Assembly (NCBI GenBank): GCA_026075535.2
Contig: AP026549.1
Span: 5,580,001 to 5,644,000 of the forward strand
Direction of reading: 5' to 3'
Length of the DNA stretch: 64,000 nt
Source: Tricholoma matsutake
Taxonomy: Eukaryota; Basidiomycota; Agaricomycetes; Agaricales; Tricholomataceae
Part shown: positions 1 to 11,401 of the stretch, in pieces
How the letters are laid out: every line of letters begins with the position of its first letter
How positions within the stretch are numbered: the first letter of the stretch is position 1
Notes under the pieces: model-generated
Database searches by the model: none
What the model saw: only the letters and a program-made list of their open reading frames with translations
Told to the model about the DNA's origin: nothing
Position numbers and translations under genes: made by a program

Positions 1-11
1 TTCAAACACTA
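1..11. mobile_element. Terminus of a hAT-type non-autonomous element, cut by the window edge
   Basis: The first 11 bases match the right-hand terminus of elements A (10422-13030) and B (11652-12758), which end in CAAACACTA. The next eight bases (12-19, ggtaagct) would be one copy of the 8-bp target duplication. They resemble the ggtatgct/ggtacgct duplication flanking element A, but the partner copy lies outside the window. The assignment therefore rests on the terminal motif alone. Confidence 0.6.
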
Positions 12-312
12 GGTAAGCTGGTGTCACCAGACAGTCCAGTTAGTGTCACCCAAGCAGTTGTTGGTGTGAGTGGTCACTTGATTTTCATTAGTGCAACCCT
101 GTTGGATGGAAGGAGTGCCAATGTTAGAGTTAAGGTTGTTATCGACAACTTGCACCTGCTGTGGGTGCTGTTGCTGTCCAGTATTTGGGTCCAGTATTTG
201 GGCTAGGATCATTGGATGTAGAAATAGTGGCCATGTCTCAGATAGGTCATTGTCGTAGGCATGAAAGAAGTATAGATTGATCGGGTTCTAGAAGTCATCA
301 GGGCCCATAACC
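12..312 (-). pseudogene. Copia-type 5' leader and gag start, interrupted remnant
   Basis: Read on the minus strand, this segment begins with GGTTATGGGCCC (301-312), the same primer-binding motif seen next to the 5' LTRs of copia 1 and copia 2. About 65 nt further on there is an ATG (at 234) followed by a short Ser/Thr/Pro/Gln-rich frame. That frame is cut at base 11 by the hAT-type terminus. I read it as the leader and gag start of another copia element whose body lies left of the window. No catalytic domain is visible. Confidence 0.45.
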
Positions 313-617
313 TGTAAGAAACAGGTTATGGATACTGTTGATAACACAAGTATTTGAGTAGTTGAGAATGACAATGAAGACTAGCAAGAGATGATGGAAG
401 TACGAGGACAAGTGTCATATTGTCTTAGTAGGTAACAGTGGGTCATTACATCACTGTGACTGTTTACTCATATGTATCAACTTGCTTTCCCTACAGCTAA
501 CACTTATGACAAAGATAGCACAGTTCCAACAGATCTGCAGAGTCCAGTAGCACTTGATGCAAATGTGATGGTAGCTACTAGGGAACCCAGAAGCCTCAAA
601 AACTTCTTCATCATCAG
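313..617 (-). other. Possible copia LTR remnant between PBS and gypsy copy 1
   Basis: The sequence begins with TG directly beside the PBS-like motif at 301-312, as a copia 5' LTR would in minus orientation, and is cut at 618 by the gypsy LTR. No second copy is present in the window to prove it is an LTR, and no coding sequence is seen. Confidence 0.3.
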
Positions 618-1052
618 TATAAGGGCAACCTCAGCCTCTAGCAAAGGGAAATCCAAAGTTAAAATTATACTACATATTACATGGATTGGAGGCACACCTA
701 GCAAAGGGAAATCTGAAGAGAAAACTCTGAGGACCCCTTTGCCAATGCCCAGTATATGTGAAGACTGCAAAAATCAAATAATAATCTAAAAATAGAAAAG
801 GCAGAGATAGGCAGATCAAGGCTGCTGAATGACATCATACCAAGGGGTAGATGTCAGAAAGGGTACTCTGCCTCTAAATATAAAACTGTCAACATGCACA
901 AATGTGATAGAAGGGAAATTAGTAATAAAATAAGGAAAAATCATAGAAAATGAAGAATAGAAGGAAATGAAGTGAGGAAAAATATAGGATGAATATAAAA
1001 AATAGGAGAAACACACAGGGCACCCCCCTGAGTCCCCCCTAGTCCCCTTACA
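618..1052 (-). repeat. 3' LTR of gypsy copy 1
   Basis: It is 435 bp and nearly identical to 7073-7507. The plus strand reads TATAAGGG...CCCTTACA, so in element orientation it starts TGTAAGGGG. The polypurine tract (minus strand AGAGAGGGGGTGA) lies just inside, at 1053-1065. Confidence 0.92.
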
Positions 1053-2965
1053 TCACCCCCTCTCTAAGATGCATCACCCTGATGCATTCAAAATTGCATA
1101 CAACCAAAGTCAGTGACTTGAATGTGATGTGGTGCAGCAGTGTGCTGTCAGTGGAATTCCTTGACTAACCAAGAGGCATTCACATTGGACTCTTCAACCC
1201 ATGAGTTCTCCTCATACCCATAACCCTTCCAGTGCACCAAATACTGGAGTTTTCCTCAATGCAACTGGCTGTCCAAAATCAACTGGACTTTGTACTGGGG
1301 TTCTCCCTTGATCACTGTAGGCAGTGGTGGTGGATGTGAATGGCATCCCAGGAATGGATCTGGGGGAGCTGGAAGGAGTTTGATGACATGGAAGACTGGG
1401 TGGAGTCTGGACATAGAGGCTGGGAGGCATAGACAATAGGCATGCATTCCAACACACTTGACAATGGGGAAAGGTCCCAGGAAGTGATGAGCAAGTTTCT
1501 TGGATGGACACATAGTGGAGATGTCACTGGAGTCAAGATAAGCTCAATCACCAACCTTGTACTGAGGGGTCGGAGAATGGTGTTGGTTGTAAAAGTGTGC
1601 CATGTTGTCCTTTGCCTTCGCTAAGCCTGCCTTTGCCTCCTCCAAGCTATCCCACATGTGTTCTGTGAGCTCATTCACCATCTCAATGTGTGAGGGAGTT
1701 TAGTGAGGTTCAAATCCCACATGTGGATGTTGTCCAGTGTCTAAGAGGAAAGGGGTCTGTTGAGTGGAAGCATGGACATGGTTGTTGTATCCAAACTCAG
1801 CCAAGGGAAGAAGATCATTGCAATTGTCCTGGCACTCATTGACAAAGATGCAGATGTACTGCTCCAGTTTCTGGTTGATTCTCTCAGTCTGGCCATCAGT
1901 TTGTGGGTGATAGGCAGTTGAAGCAAGGAGTTTGATCCCCAGAAGTCGGTACAGCTTGTGAGTGAACTCTGCCACAAACTGAGGGCCACAGTCAGAGAGG
2001 AAAGTGCCAGGAAGTCCATGTAATTTCCACACATGGTGGAGATAGAGTCGGGCAGCACCCAGGGTGCTGACAGTGGTGTGAGTGGGAATGAAGTGAGCAT
2101 GTTTTCCCACTGAATCAACTGTGCACATCACCACATCAAACCCATTTGACTCTGGCAACTCCACCACAAAGTCGACACTGACAACATCCCAATAACTCAC
2201 TGCAACAGGAAGAGGGTGTAGCTTGCCAATGGGTTTGCAACAAGGAATCTTGGTGTGTAAGCAAAGGTCACAAAGTATGACAATACTGACCAATGAGCTG
2301 TGACATTTGTGGCCACCAATAATTCTGTGAGGGGAGCTCCAAGGTATTCCAGCATCCAGGATGACCGGCAATCTGTGAGTCATGGTGTTGGGATATGATG
2401 CACTGGCAAAGGTCTGGGTCATTGGGGACATAGATGTGATCCCTGAAATACAACAAGTCCTCCTTTTCAGCCCACTCTGCTGCATGCAAGGAAAGGGTGG
2501 ATCCCTTCCTCAGTTGGTTAACAGCTCAGGCAACAACATCCTCATGTAAACTGCTATGGTTTGCACAATGAATGTTGTATAGAATGTCCTGCTCCTTGCC
2601 CTGGGGTGCAATGCCTTCCAGTGCCCAAATGGTGAACAGGTCTGGCTGCAACAACACAACATTTTGATTGTCATCACTGCCATCCCCATGGTCTGCACAT
2701 CAGGAGAGGGCATCTGTCTTCCCCATGCTGTGACCCAGATGGTGGTGCAAGGAGAAGTTGAATCTGGATAGATACAGGGACCAACAAGCTTGACAACAGT
2801 TCAATTTCTTGGCCATCATAAAGTACTCGAGATTCTTGTGATCCATCCAAATTTCCACCTTGTGTTGGACACCCTCAAGGAAGTGTTGCCACTCCTCAAG
2901 CGCATGCATTATCACCAACATCTCCTGGTCATGGATCTTGTAGTTTTGCTCTACAGCACTAAGGC

Positions 2966-3984
2966 TAGTGAATGACATGGGTATGCAGACCCACACAGGT
3001 AAGTAGGATGGGTATGTGAGGGTATGGATGTAGGTACAAATTATTGTACCCCTGAGAAATCCGTACCCCTCAGGCAGATTCACTGGGTACCAAGGTCGGC
3101 ACAGGTTCTCAGTCTCAGGGGAAACTTCTACACAAATTATGTACAGATGTTCGCCTTAACGGAAACCAGCTTTTGTACCTACTCAGAGTGAGCCATTTTT
3201 AGCCATTGTACCCAGTTCTATGGAAGATAATGGGGATACAATGCAGAGTCCTACATCTATGCCACAAGCTCAATTACTTCAAGATGGCCAAGTGGGATAA
3301 GGAATGGATCGACGCTGCAAGACAGATAGTACATGATGAGTTTGAATGCACCTACAAAGCCCCCCCTGATGCTGACTTGACAATGCAGGCCAATGGTGAA
3401 CAAGGCATGAGCTCAAAGAAGGTATGTTACATCCAACTTTGAACCGTTTAACAATTTCACTGATACTTTACCATATGAAGACAAAACACATTTTTGATAG
3501 CCTTCCTGCGATCTGTGTACCAAAAACAACTCTTTGCGATGAACTTGACAGATACCTTAGCACTGACCCAGAGCATACTGACAACATGCTCCTGTGGTGG
3601 GCTGAGTGAAGGGGCCTCTATTTGTGCTTGTCATGCATGGCGTTGGACTATCTCTCAATCCCTGGTATGTCGGTGTATGTGTGATGCCATTTAATGCTTA
3701 CATCCTCTGTAGCTACCTCCATTGATGTCGAATGCATGTTCAGCAAAGGCCAAATTTTGCTATCACACCTTCGTAATTGCCTCTCGGTTCAGTCAACATG
3801 AGCCTTGATGTGTCTGGGAACATGGAGCTTAGTGGGATATGTATGAGACAGTAATGTTAAAGCAGTTACAATGCTCCCTGAACTCAGGGAGGACAAAGAG
3901 GAGGAGCCACTAGAGGGGAATTGGGATGTAATTCAATAGTAGATAGTATGTAGTTATATTTCTCATATTATGACACCCCCCCCA
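2966..3984 (+). mobile_element. hAT transposon fragment inside gypsy copy 1
   Basis: This block has no counterpart in gypsy copy 2. It begins TAGTG, fitting the hAT terminal consensus YARNG, and encodes the C-terminal part of a hAT transposase on the plus strand. The right terminus is missing, and about 190 bp of gypsy sequence (corresponding to 34660-34850) is also gone. A deletion therefore removed the right end together with flanking sequence, which also removed any 8-bp target duplication. Confidence 0.75.
3206..3860 (+). pseudogene. hAT transposase C-terminal fragment (dimerization domain)
   Basis: Two plus-strand coding blocks are recognisable. At 3230-3440 there is a stretch of the type KLNYFKMAKWDKEW...HDEFE, as in basidiomycete hAT transposases. 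At about 3630-3830 there is the hATC dimerization motif: ALDYLSIPA, then TSIDVECMFSKG and LLSHLRNCLS. A 56-nt intron with GTATGT donor and TCTGTAG acceptor splits the second block between LSIP and ATSIDVE. The N-terminal zinc finger and catalytic core are absent, and stops occur between the blocks. The family is well supported; activity is excluded. Confidence 0.75.
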
Positions 3985-6900
3985 CACCTCCATGCCTCCT
4001 TTCCTGTCAAGTCGAACAGTGGTCGTGCATGATGAGAGAAATCCTTGATAAAACACCAATAGAAATGGATGAAGCCCAGGAAAGACTACACCTCTTTCTT
4101 GTTCATGGGCATCAGCCAAGCTGTGACCCCATTCACCTTGATAGGACCCATCTCCACCTGACCCTCCAAGATAATCAGGCTGAGGTACTCAATCTTGGTC
4201 TTCTCAAACTCGCACTTGTCCTGACAAAGGTAGAGTTTGTACCATCAAAGTTGTTCTAGGACAAGGCACATGATGCAATGGTGCTCTTCAACCATGGGAG
4301 TGAAGATGAGGATGTCGTTGAGATAGATGCAAACAATGCCTTTGAGGATGAGGTCATGGAAGATGTCATTCATCATGGTCTGAAAGGTGGCAGGACTATT
4401 AGTAAGGCCAAAGAACATGATGAGCAGTTCAAAAAGACCACGGTTGGTATGAAAGGCTGCCTTCCACTCATCTCCCTCCTTTATCCTCACATTATTGTAA
4501 CCCCAATGGACATCGAGCTTGGTGAAGTATTGGGCTCCATGGTGCTGGTTCACAAGTTTGGAGATGAGAGGTAATGGGTAGCAATTTTTGACCATGATGT
4601 CATTGAGCCTTCTGTAGTCTTGAACTAGTTGAAGTGAGCCATCCTTCTTCTTGACAAAGAAAAAGGCAGAGGCCATGAGTGACTTTGATGGTCAAATACA
4701 TCCAGAGGCCAGGTGCTCATCGATGAACTGGTCAAGCTGTCACTGTTCTTCAGGAGAGAGAGGATAGATCCTTACAGGATGAAGGGGTTGCACCAGGGGT
4801 TAGTTTGATTGTGTGATCCCATGGCTTGTGCGCAGGGAGAGAGTTGAATGATTCCTTGGAGAACACATCCCCAAACTCATGGAGAGGAGGAAGCAAGGAA
4901 TCAGTAGAGGATTTAGCAACATTGTTTTTGTGGAAGGCCTCGCAAGGCATTGGGATATGTTTGATGTAGCACACACCTCGTGCAATGGACGAATCACAGT
5001 GTAGAAGATCTGATCACCTTCCTCCACTTCCTCTGGCTCCTCCTCATCATCATCCGAGTCCAGCATCAGATCAGGAACCCCTTCTAACTCCACTTCAGGT
5101 ATAGGCAGGGGTCTGGCAAGACACTTCTGAGTACATTGTATTGAGGCCCTTTGTCCATGATGTTCTTGTCTGGCTTCCATGAAACAAGTGTGACAGCAGG
5201 ATGGACACCAGCTCATTGTAACCTCCCCAGTATGCCAGTTGACCTCTGGGTTATGGTCTCGAAGCCACGGATAGCCCAAAATCACCTTCTGCTTTCCTAA
5301 TTGAGTGACAGCAAAAAGGGCATGCTCACTCTGATCTTTGTAATGGAGGACCAGGTCTACAACCTCTCAGATGGCACCAGCTTCATTTGGGGACCCATCC
5401 ACATTATAAACAGGTATCAGACATGAGAGTGAGTGAGTATTCAGGCAATGTTGTTGTGCTAGATAGGCATCAATGAAGAGACCAGTTGCACCAGAGTCCA
5501 GGAGCGCAGAGACACTGAGTATCTGTCCAGTGTCAGTAGTCTGTAGTTCAATTGCTAGGTTCAAGGAATGTGTAGAGGGAGTGGATGCAACAATATATTT
5601 GTGTGGTAGTTTGCGCTCCCATGATTTAATTTTGGGGCATGGAGCAGAGGGAGAGATGGGAAGAGCAGGTACATCTTTAGCCAACTTTGAAGGGTCAGAG
5701 AGGGGAACAGTCATGGAAATAGATTCATTCTCCAGGGATTCAACTGACAAAACTTCAAAGTGGTTATGGACAGGCAGTGAGGGCATATGATTCACTGACT
5801 GCAAATAGAAAAATCCTGCTCCTCTACAACTTCTGACTTGATCTCCTCTGCAACCTGATCCTTCACTTCCTCAACATCTACAAGTGCCAACAGGTCTTGG
5901 AGGAGTTCATCTCACCCCTCAGGGGTGAGCATGTGGATATCCTGACAATGGGGACATGCTCTGGCCCTGTGCCCAATTTTCCCACAGCAGTAGCAGAGAT
6001 CCAACCTATGCACATGGCTGTGGGCCACATCAACATCCATTGGTACTGGGACATTGATGGCTGGTGCAGGAGTCTGACAGACAGGAATGGGGTTATGGTG
6101 GGGAAGGGTTTAATTGAAGGTGTAGGGTGCATGAGTGGTAGTTGGAGCATGGAATGCAGCATTAAATGCCACATTCATGAGTCGGTTCTCATCACAGAGT
6201 GAAGCAGCTTCATACCAAGCATAGATATCATCATCTGCCAGGCACCCTTCCAACATCTGTGCAATCTGGTCCTGAATTTCTCAATTGAGGCCCCATCGGA
6301 ACTTCACCACAACTGGTAGCCCACTCCCATATCCTGCCATGTCCACCAAATCCTTAAACTTGTCAATATAGTCATCCATGGATTGATGTGCCTGACAGTA
6401 AGAGGATAACTCAAGCTGTGTCACTGCTCAGTGGCACTTGTTGAGGGGACAAAAGTGGCATACAAACTCTGCTCAAAAGTCACCCCAAGTGGAGAAAGGT
6501 AGAGAACTGAGCTCTTTAGTTTGGCACAGAATACGGTCCACATAGAGATAGGCGCGTTCAGATTTCATGTATGTCAAGGCCCAATAAATTTTTGCAGCAT
6601 CGTCGACAAATTGATGCAACTGGAGACTGATGTACAGCTCACAGGAATTAAGGAATGCACACCCCTGTGCATGTGTGCCATTAAATTCAGTGGGGGGAGA
6701 CAATTTGATCTGGGCGCACTCCTTAGTGGGTGCATTAGGCAGCATGTCATTGTTCATGCTTGGAGTCACAATGGGGGGAGTATTGGTCATGGAGCTAGTC
6801 TGAAGTGTTCTGACAAAGTTTTCGATCATAGATTTAAGCAAATTTATTTGTGCACGTATTCCGGTAACATTGCTTTCAAGTGGATCGAGGCGCTCTGATG

Positions 6901-7072
6901 TGTCCATGTTGCTAGGGGGCATGTTTGGTGAAAATGGCAGTGCACTAAAGGCAGGACTGTCGGGAATGGTTTGTAGGGAGTCTGTGAAGCTTTGGGAAGC
7001 ATCATCCACTCTGTAACTGCCTATCTTTGGCAGCGCATTTGCAATTTTGGGCCTTAGGAGAGAGTTTTCTAC

Positions 7073-7507
7073 TATAAGGGCAACCTCAGCCTCTAGCAAA
7101 GGGAAATCCAAAGTTAAAATTATACTACATATTACAGGGATTGGAGGCACACCTAGCAAAGGGAAATCTGAAGAGAAAACTCTGAGGACCCCCTTGCCAA
7201 TGCCCAGTATATGTGAAGACTGCAAAAATCAAATAATAATCTAAAAATAGAAAAGGCAGAGATAGGCAGATCAAGGCTGCTGAATGACATCATACCAAGG
7301 GGTAGATGTTGGAAGGGGTACTCCACCTCTAAATATAACACTGTCAACATGCACAAATGTGATAGAAAGGGAAATTAGTAATAAAATAAGGAAAAATCAT
7401 AGAAAATGAAGAATAGAAGGAAATGAAGTGAGGAAAAATATAGGATGAACATAAAAAATAGGAGAAACACACAGGGCATCCCCCTGAGTGCCCCTAGTCC
7501 CCTTACA
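7073..7507 (-). repeat. 5' LTR of gypsy copy 1
   Basis: It is 435 bp and pairs with 618-1052. It carries AGAAAACTCT (plus strand 7174-7183), whose reverse complement AGAGTTTTCT lies just inside the element at 7061-7070. This is the same self-priming arrangement as in the young copy. Confidence 0.92.
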
Positions 7508-8600
7508 TAACCCTCAGCTAACTTAACTACACCCTGCTGTATACATACCTAAGTGACAGACAATAAGGCTTTTTTTGAAGAATGCCTCACATTTGTGTGA
7601 AGAGGCAACACAGATATTAAAAACATTCATTAAAACTAGTTAAAAGGGATGAAACTAATCAATGATAGAAACAGAAAAAACCACCCTCATGTTTTCTGCA
7701 AGGGAGAGTCCTGCTCCCCATCTTCCCTGATGGTGATGGTGGTGATTGTCATTCCCTCACCGTCATTGTTGCATCACTGTCATCCTCATCGTCTGCATGG
7801 CACATGGCATCATCTGGCTTTCTGTGGTGGTGTTGGTGTGGTGGGTGTCAGTTGAATAGGGAAATAAGAAGAGAAACAAGGGGGAAAAACATACCTGGGC
7901 CCATTTCGGGTGATTTGTGTCACTGTCCCATCACCATATCCATTGTTCCATTGTCCCCATCCTCCCTGTTGTGGTCATGTCATTTCCTCATCATCCCATC
8001 ACCCCCCAACCACCCTGCGAGCAGAGGCTCACAGCGGTGGTGGTAGATGGCAGGGTCATCAGTCACTGTATTGTTGTAACATAAGCATAATCTATAATCA
8101 ATGAAGACCTAAGTTAGCCAAAAGCAAAGATAAGAAACAAACATGAAGAAACTCACCTGGGGCCAAAACAATGATAGACATCATTAGGGCCCATCTCATG
8201 TGTGATGTGGCCGGCCTCTCCCCTTCCCTGTTGCCTTTGTTCTGTGGTGTCCTAGTGGCTGTCCCCTCCCCCATCATCCCCATGGTTGCTGTGTTGTCCC
8301 CATTGTCCCTGGTGTTGTCCCTGTTGTCCCTGGTGTTGTCCCCATTGTCCCTGGTGTCCCATGGTGGTGGTGGCAGTGGCCTTCTTCCATTGTTGGTAGA
8401 TTGGTCTTCCCCAGTCAGCGGCTATGAGTGCATTGGTTAGTCATGTTATTATAGGCAAGTTCAAGTAAAGAAAAACTTACCTGGGGCCCAAACAACATTT
8501 ATCATCATTTGGGCCCTGTTTCATTTGCTTTGTGTCATGTGCCTTGGGCAGTAGTTTAGAACCTAAAAAACATTAGTTGTGAAAATAAGAAAGTCAAAAT
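7508..8600 (-). other. Remnant of hairpin-intron modular element (relative of elements A and C)
   Basis: Read on the minus strand, there are at least three splice donors (GTAAGT at 8480-8475, GTGAGT at 8156-8151, GTATGT at 7894-7889). The first two follow a clear hairpin whose arms are GGCCCAAAC-type sequences (8484-8516, 8160-8192); the third follows a degenerate version. The introns contain CTAAC or CTGAC and end in AG (8421-8480, 8109-8156). A 21-bp tandem repeat (8292-8354, three units containing GGGACAA) matches the periodicity and core of the 21-bp repeat in element C (27675-27737). A second hairpin (CTGCGAGC...GGCTCACAG, about 8020) also recurs. No hAT-type termini were seen here, and no known protein domain. 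Confidence 0.55.
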
Positions 8601-9197
8601 ACTTACCAACAATGAAGTCGTCATCATTTCTCACAATAGAAAGAAATGATGATGTGGCTTGTCAATTGACGTCCAGCAATGTCTGGCAACTTCCACAGCT
8701 GGTGACTTATATACACCCATTGATAACTGTGACACCACCAAAACAGGTACAGTGTGCCACAGGTATGGCATTTTGGCAACTACCTGTCAAACCCACCATC
8801 TATTTATCGCAGGTTGACCTGCACCCATGCTTTACCCATCGACCAGTTTCTGGCAGGTTTCAGCATGTGCCCAAATGATCTCAAGACCTGAAGCTGAAGG
8901 GCTTTTGTTGATGGAGCCTGTATCCAACATAGAGAGAGTATGTGATGGAGATCACAGAGAATAAAAACTATGAAAAAGTGAGAGAAGCCTTAGAAAACAC
9001 AATAAGGCCTGAGTTCACCCACAAGTAAGCAACCAACAAAAGAATGATCTGAGTGGTAGCTTATTGGATGTGATAGCAAAGCTAAGAATACAGATGAATC
9101 CTAGAAAGTGAGATCAAAGTTGAGTTTATTGCCGTGGCAAGTGAAAGAAAAATCTCACAATCAAAATAGAAGTTATAAACATGAGAGCGAACCTCAA
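8601..9197. other. Unassigned repeat-flank sequence
   Basis: AT-rich sequence between the modular remnant and the copia 1 3' LTR. I see short open frames without recognisable domains, no terminal repeats and no RNA gene. The last five bases before the LTR (9198-9202, gggcc) are treated as the copia 1 target duplication. Confidence 0.4.
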
Positions 9198-9202
9198 GGG
9201 CC

Positions 9203-9563
9203 TGTAGAAAGTAAATCCTAGCATAATCAGAGTATAACTCAGTCTCTGTATAAGTGACTATAATATACAGGTACTGTACCTAGCATAATCAGAGTATAAC
9301 TATGGGTACAGTAAGTGATGGTCCATAATCAAGTATTAATGAGAACACTCACCTCAGTCTCTGTATAAGTGACTGAGGTGAACAAATAGATGGATATCCT
9401 ATATATATGTGAGGCCAGCTACACAAAGAGATAAAGGGAAAAAAGAAAAGCAGGTACAAAAGGTACCTATGTAGCTATGCATCAAAGGGATAAACTATAA
9501 ATAGTATACTCATCAAATAAATGATCAGGTATGCTCATGGTGTGATAAAGACCATTCTCAACA
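9203..9563 (-). repeat. 3' LTR of copia 1
   Basis: Matches 23553-23912 over its whole length with scattered transitions. The plus strand starts tgtagaaagt and ends tctcaaca. A purine-rich tract (minus strand GGTGAGGAG) sits just inside and probably served as the PPT. Confidence 0.9.
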
Positions 9564-10809
9564 CTCCTCACCATGAGCACTCCTCCTCGCATGGAATCAT
9601 ATCATTGGAGACCAAGAAAGTTCCTTATGTAGGTAAATTGTTTGACATCAAGAGCTTTTGTGAACATGTTGGCGACATTTTCTCGGGTATGAACATATGT
9701 CAGCCATAGGTCATTGGATTGGATGCATTCTTGCAGAAAGTGGTATTTGATATTGATGTGTTTGACACAAGAGTGAAGAAGGGGGTCCTCAGATAGGGTC
9801 TTCATTGTGGAATTATCACAGTATATAGTTGTCAGGATTGTCTATTGGTAATTGATGGAATGTAAAAGAGTATGCAGCCAAACACATTCTTTAGTGGTCT
9901 CAAATGCAGCGACATGTTCAGCTTCACATGATGAGGTGGTGACAACTTTCTGTTTGCAAGACATCCAAGAGACAGCCCCAGACCCAAGAGAGCAAACATA
10001 TCCCCCAACACTATGGCATGTATCAAGGCAGTTAGCCCAGTCAGAGTCACTATAAGCATGGAGATTTATGGGGAGGTCACCACCAAGATAGAGTTGCAGA
10101 TTCCTTGTCCCCTTGATATATCTCACCAACCTGATGGTGGCAGCCAAATGCTCAAAAGAGTACTGTGACAATTGCTGTACTGCATGGGAAATGTCAGGAT
10201 GAGTGGAAATTGCCAGATAGAGTAGACATCCAACAAGTGATCAATCAGTATGGGAGTTTGGATAGCTGCAGGCAATCTTCTGGGGATATGGACTGAGGGT
10301 CAGGCCATCATAGTTTGGAACCAGGTTCCATAGGGGCAGAGACTGGGTGTGCATCCCTTCTGACCAAATTGTATGACAATTTTGTCAACAAGTGCCATCT
10401 GTGAAAGTGCAATGGTATGCTTAGTGTTTGAGAGTCCAGTTTGGTCCAGTTTTCCTCCAATTTGGAGGCAAACCGGGACCGCAACCAGTTCTATTAAATT
10501 CATATACTAAATAAAACTGAACCAGACCACAAGAAACTGGTTTCTTGCGGTCCAGTCCAGTTTAACAACTGGTTGTGACCAGTTCAGGTCACAACCAGTC
10601 ATCTACTGACTAAGGTTGGTCTAAACCAACATTACATAAGATATATAAAGCCCCTCACAGGCAGGTGCCTGTGAGTGAGCATGTATGTAGTGCAATATAA
10701 AAAAATGATACACCCCCTACCTCGCAGGATGTGCAAGGTAGGGGGGGAGTCAGTTAGCAAATGTACTAAGAGTGAAAAAACCCTCCCGCACTTGAAGCAG
10801 GAAGGGGCC

Positions 10810-11250
10810 ATTGCTGTTGTGGTGGTGTTGGCATTGGAGGTGGTGGTGTTGGTGTTGGTGTTGGCATTGGAGGTGGTGTTGGTGGTGGTGGTGGTGGTGG
10901 TGGTGGCATTGGCATTGGAGCAGAGGTGGAGGCAGAGGCAGAGGCAGAGGCAGAGGTGGAGGCAGAGGCAGAGGTGGAGGCAGAGGCAGTGGTGGTGGTG
11001 GTGGTGTTGATGGTGGCATTGGCATTGGCGGAGGTGGTGATGTTGGTGGTGGCATTGGCGTTGGCGTTGGTGGAAGTGGTGTTGGCATTGGTGTTGGTGT
11101 TGTGGGTGGGGGTGTTGGCATTGGCAGTGGTGGTGTTGGCATCAGAGGTGGAGATGGTGGTGGTGTGGTGTTGCTGTTGCTGTTGGCATTGGCATTGGCA
11201 GAAGTGGTAGTGTTGGCATTTGAGGTGGTGTTGGTGTTGGTGGTGGTTGT
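10810..11250. repeat. GGTGGT/GGCATT low-complexity tract
   Basis: Imperfect repetition of GGTGGTGTTGGCATT-like and GGCAGAGGCAGAGGTGGA-like words across about 440 bp. It gives long open frames on both strands (Gly/Val-rich one way, Pro/Asn/Thr-rich the other), which are a by-product of the repeat. Confidence 0.85.
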
Positions 11251-11311
11251 AGTCATCCCTCTCCATCCTCCTGGAAGCACCCCATCTCCCCCTGTGAGCA
11301 GTGGCTCACAG

Positions 11312-11401
11312 GTTGGGTGGTGGTGCTGTGTTGGGTGGTGGTGCTGTGTTGGGTGGTGGTGCTGTGTTGGGTGGTGGTGCTGTGTTGGGTGGTGGTGCTG
11401 T
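11312..11401. repeat. 18-bp tandem repeat, five units
   Basis: Unit GTTGGGTGGTGGTGCTGT repeats five times without interruption. On the minus strand it encodes the hexapeptide PTQHHH. The absence of variation suggests recent expansion. Confidence 0.93.

Larger units (their letters stand above)
1066..6905 (-). pseudogene. Gypsy copy 1 gag-pol remnant
   Basis: Minus-strand translation in fragments recovers, in element order, gag (about 6905-5800), aspartic protease with the DSGATG motif (near 5480), RT (4970-4245; the YLDD box has become YLND), RNase H (to 2700), integrase with its HHCC and DDE regions (2490-1700) and a chromodomain tail (about 1300-1070). Many stops and frameshifts interrupt it, mostly TGA at sites that are CGA in the younger copy. 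It cannot produce protein. Its use here is as a dated molecular comparison with the young copy. Confidence 0.9.
618..7507 (-). mobile_element. Ty3/gypsy chromovirus, copy 1 (decayed)
   Basis: Full-length but dead LTR retrotransposon with two 435-bp LTRs (618-1052 and 7073-7507). It is co-linear with the younger copy at 32321-38367: gag, protease, RT, RNase H, integrase and chromodomain on the minus strand. Compared with that copy, nearly every CpG is now TpG or CpA and all reading frames are broken. A hAT fragment (2966-3984) has replaced about 190 bp of the RT-RNase H region. The five bases outside the two LTRs (atcag and taacc) do not match, so no target duplication is left. PBS and PPT positions correspond to those of the young copy. 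Confidence 0.93.

Noticed and set aside
301..312. tRNA gene fragment (initiator Met anticodon arm)
   Set aside because: Only 12 bases match, with no acceptor, D or T arms around them, and the motif recurs beside copia LTRs, so it is a primer-binding site.
11312..11401. CRISPR-like array
   Set aside because: Units are contiguous 18-bp tandem copies without unique spacers, in a fungal transposon.
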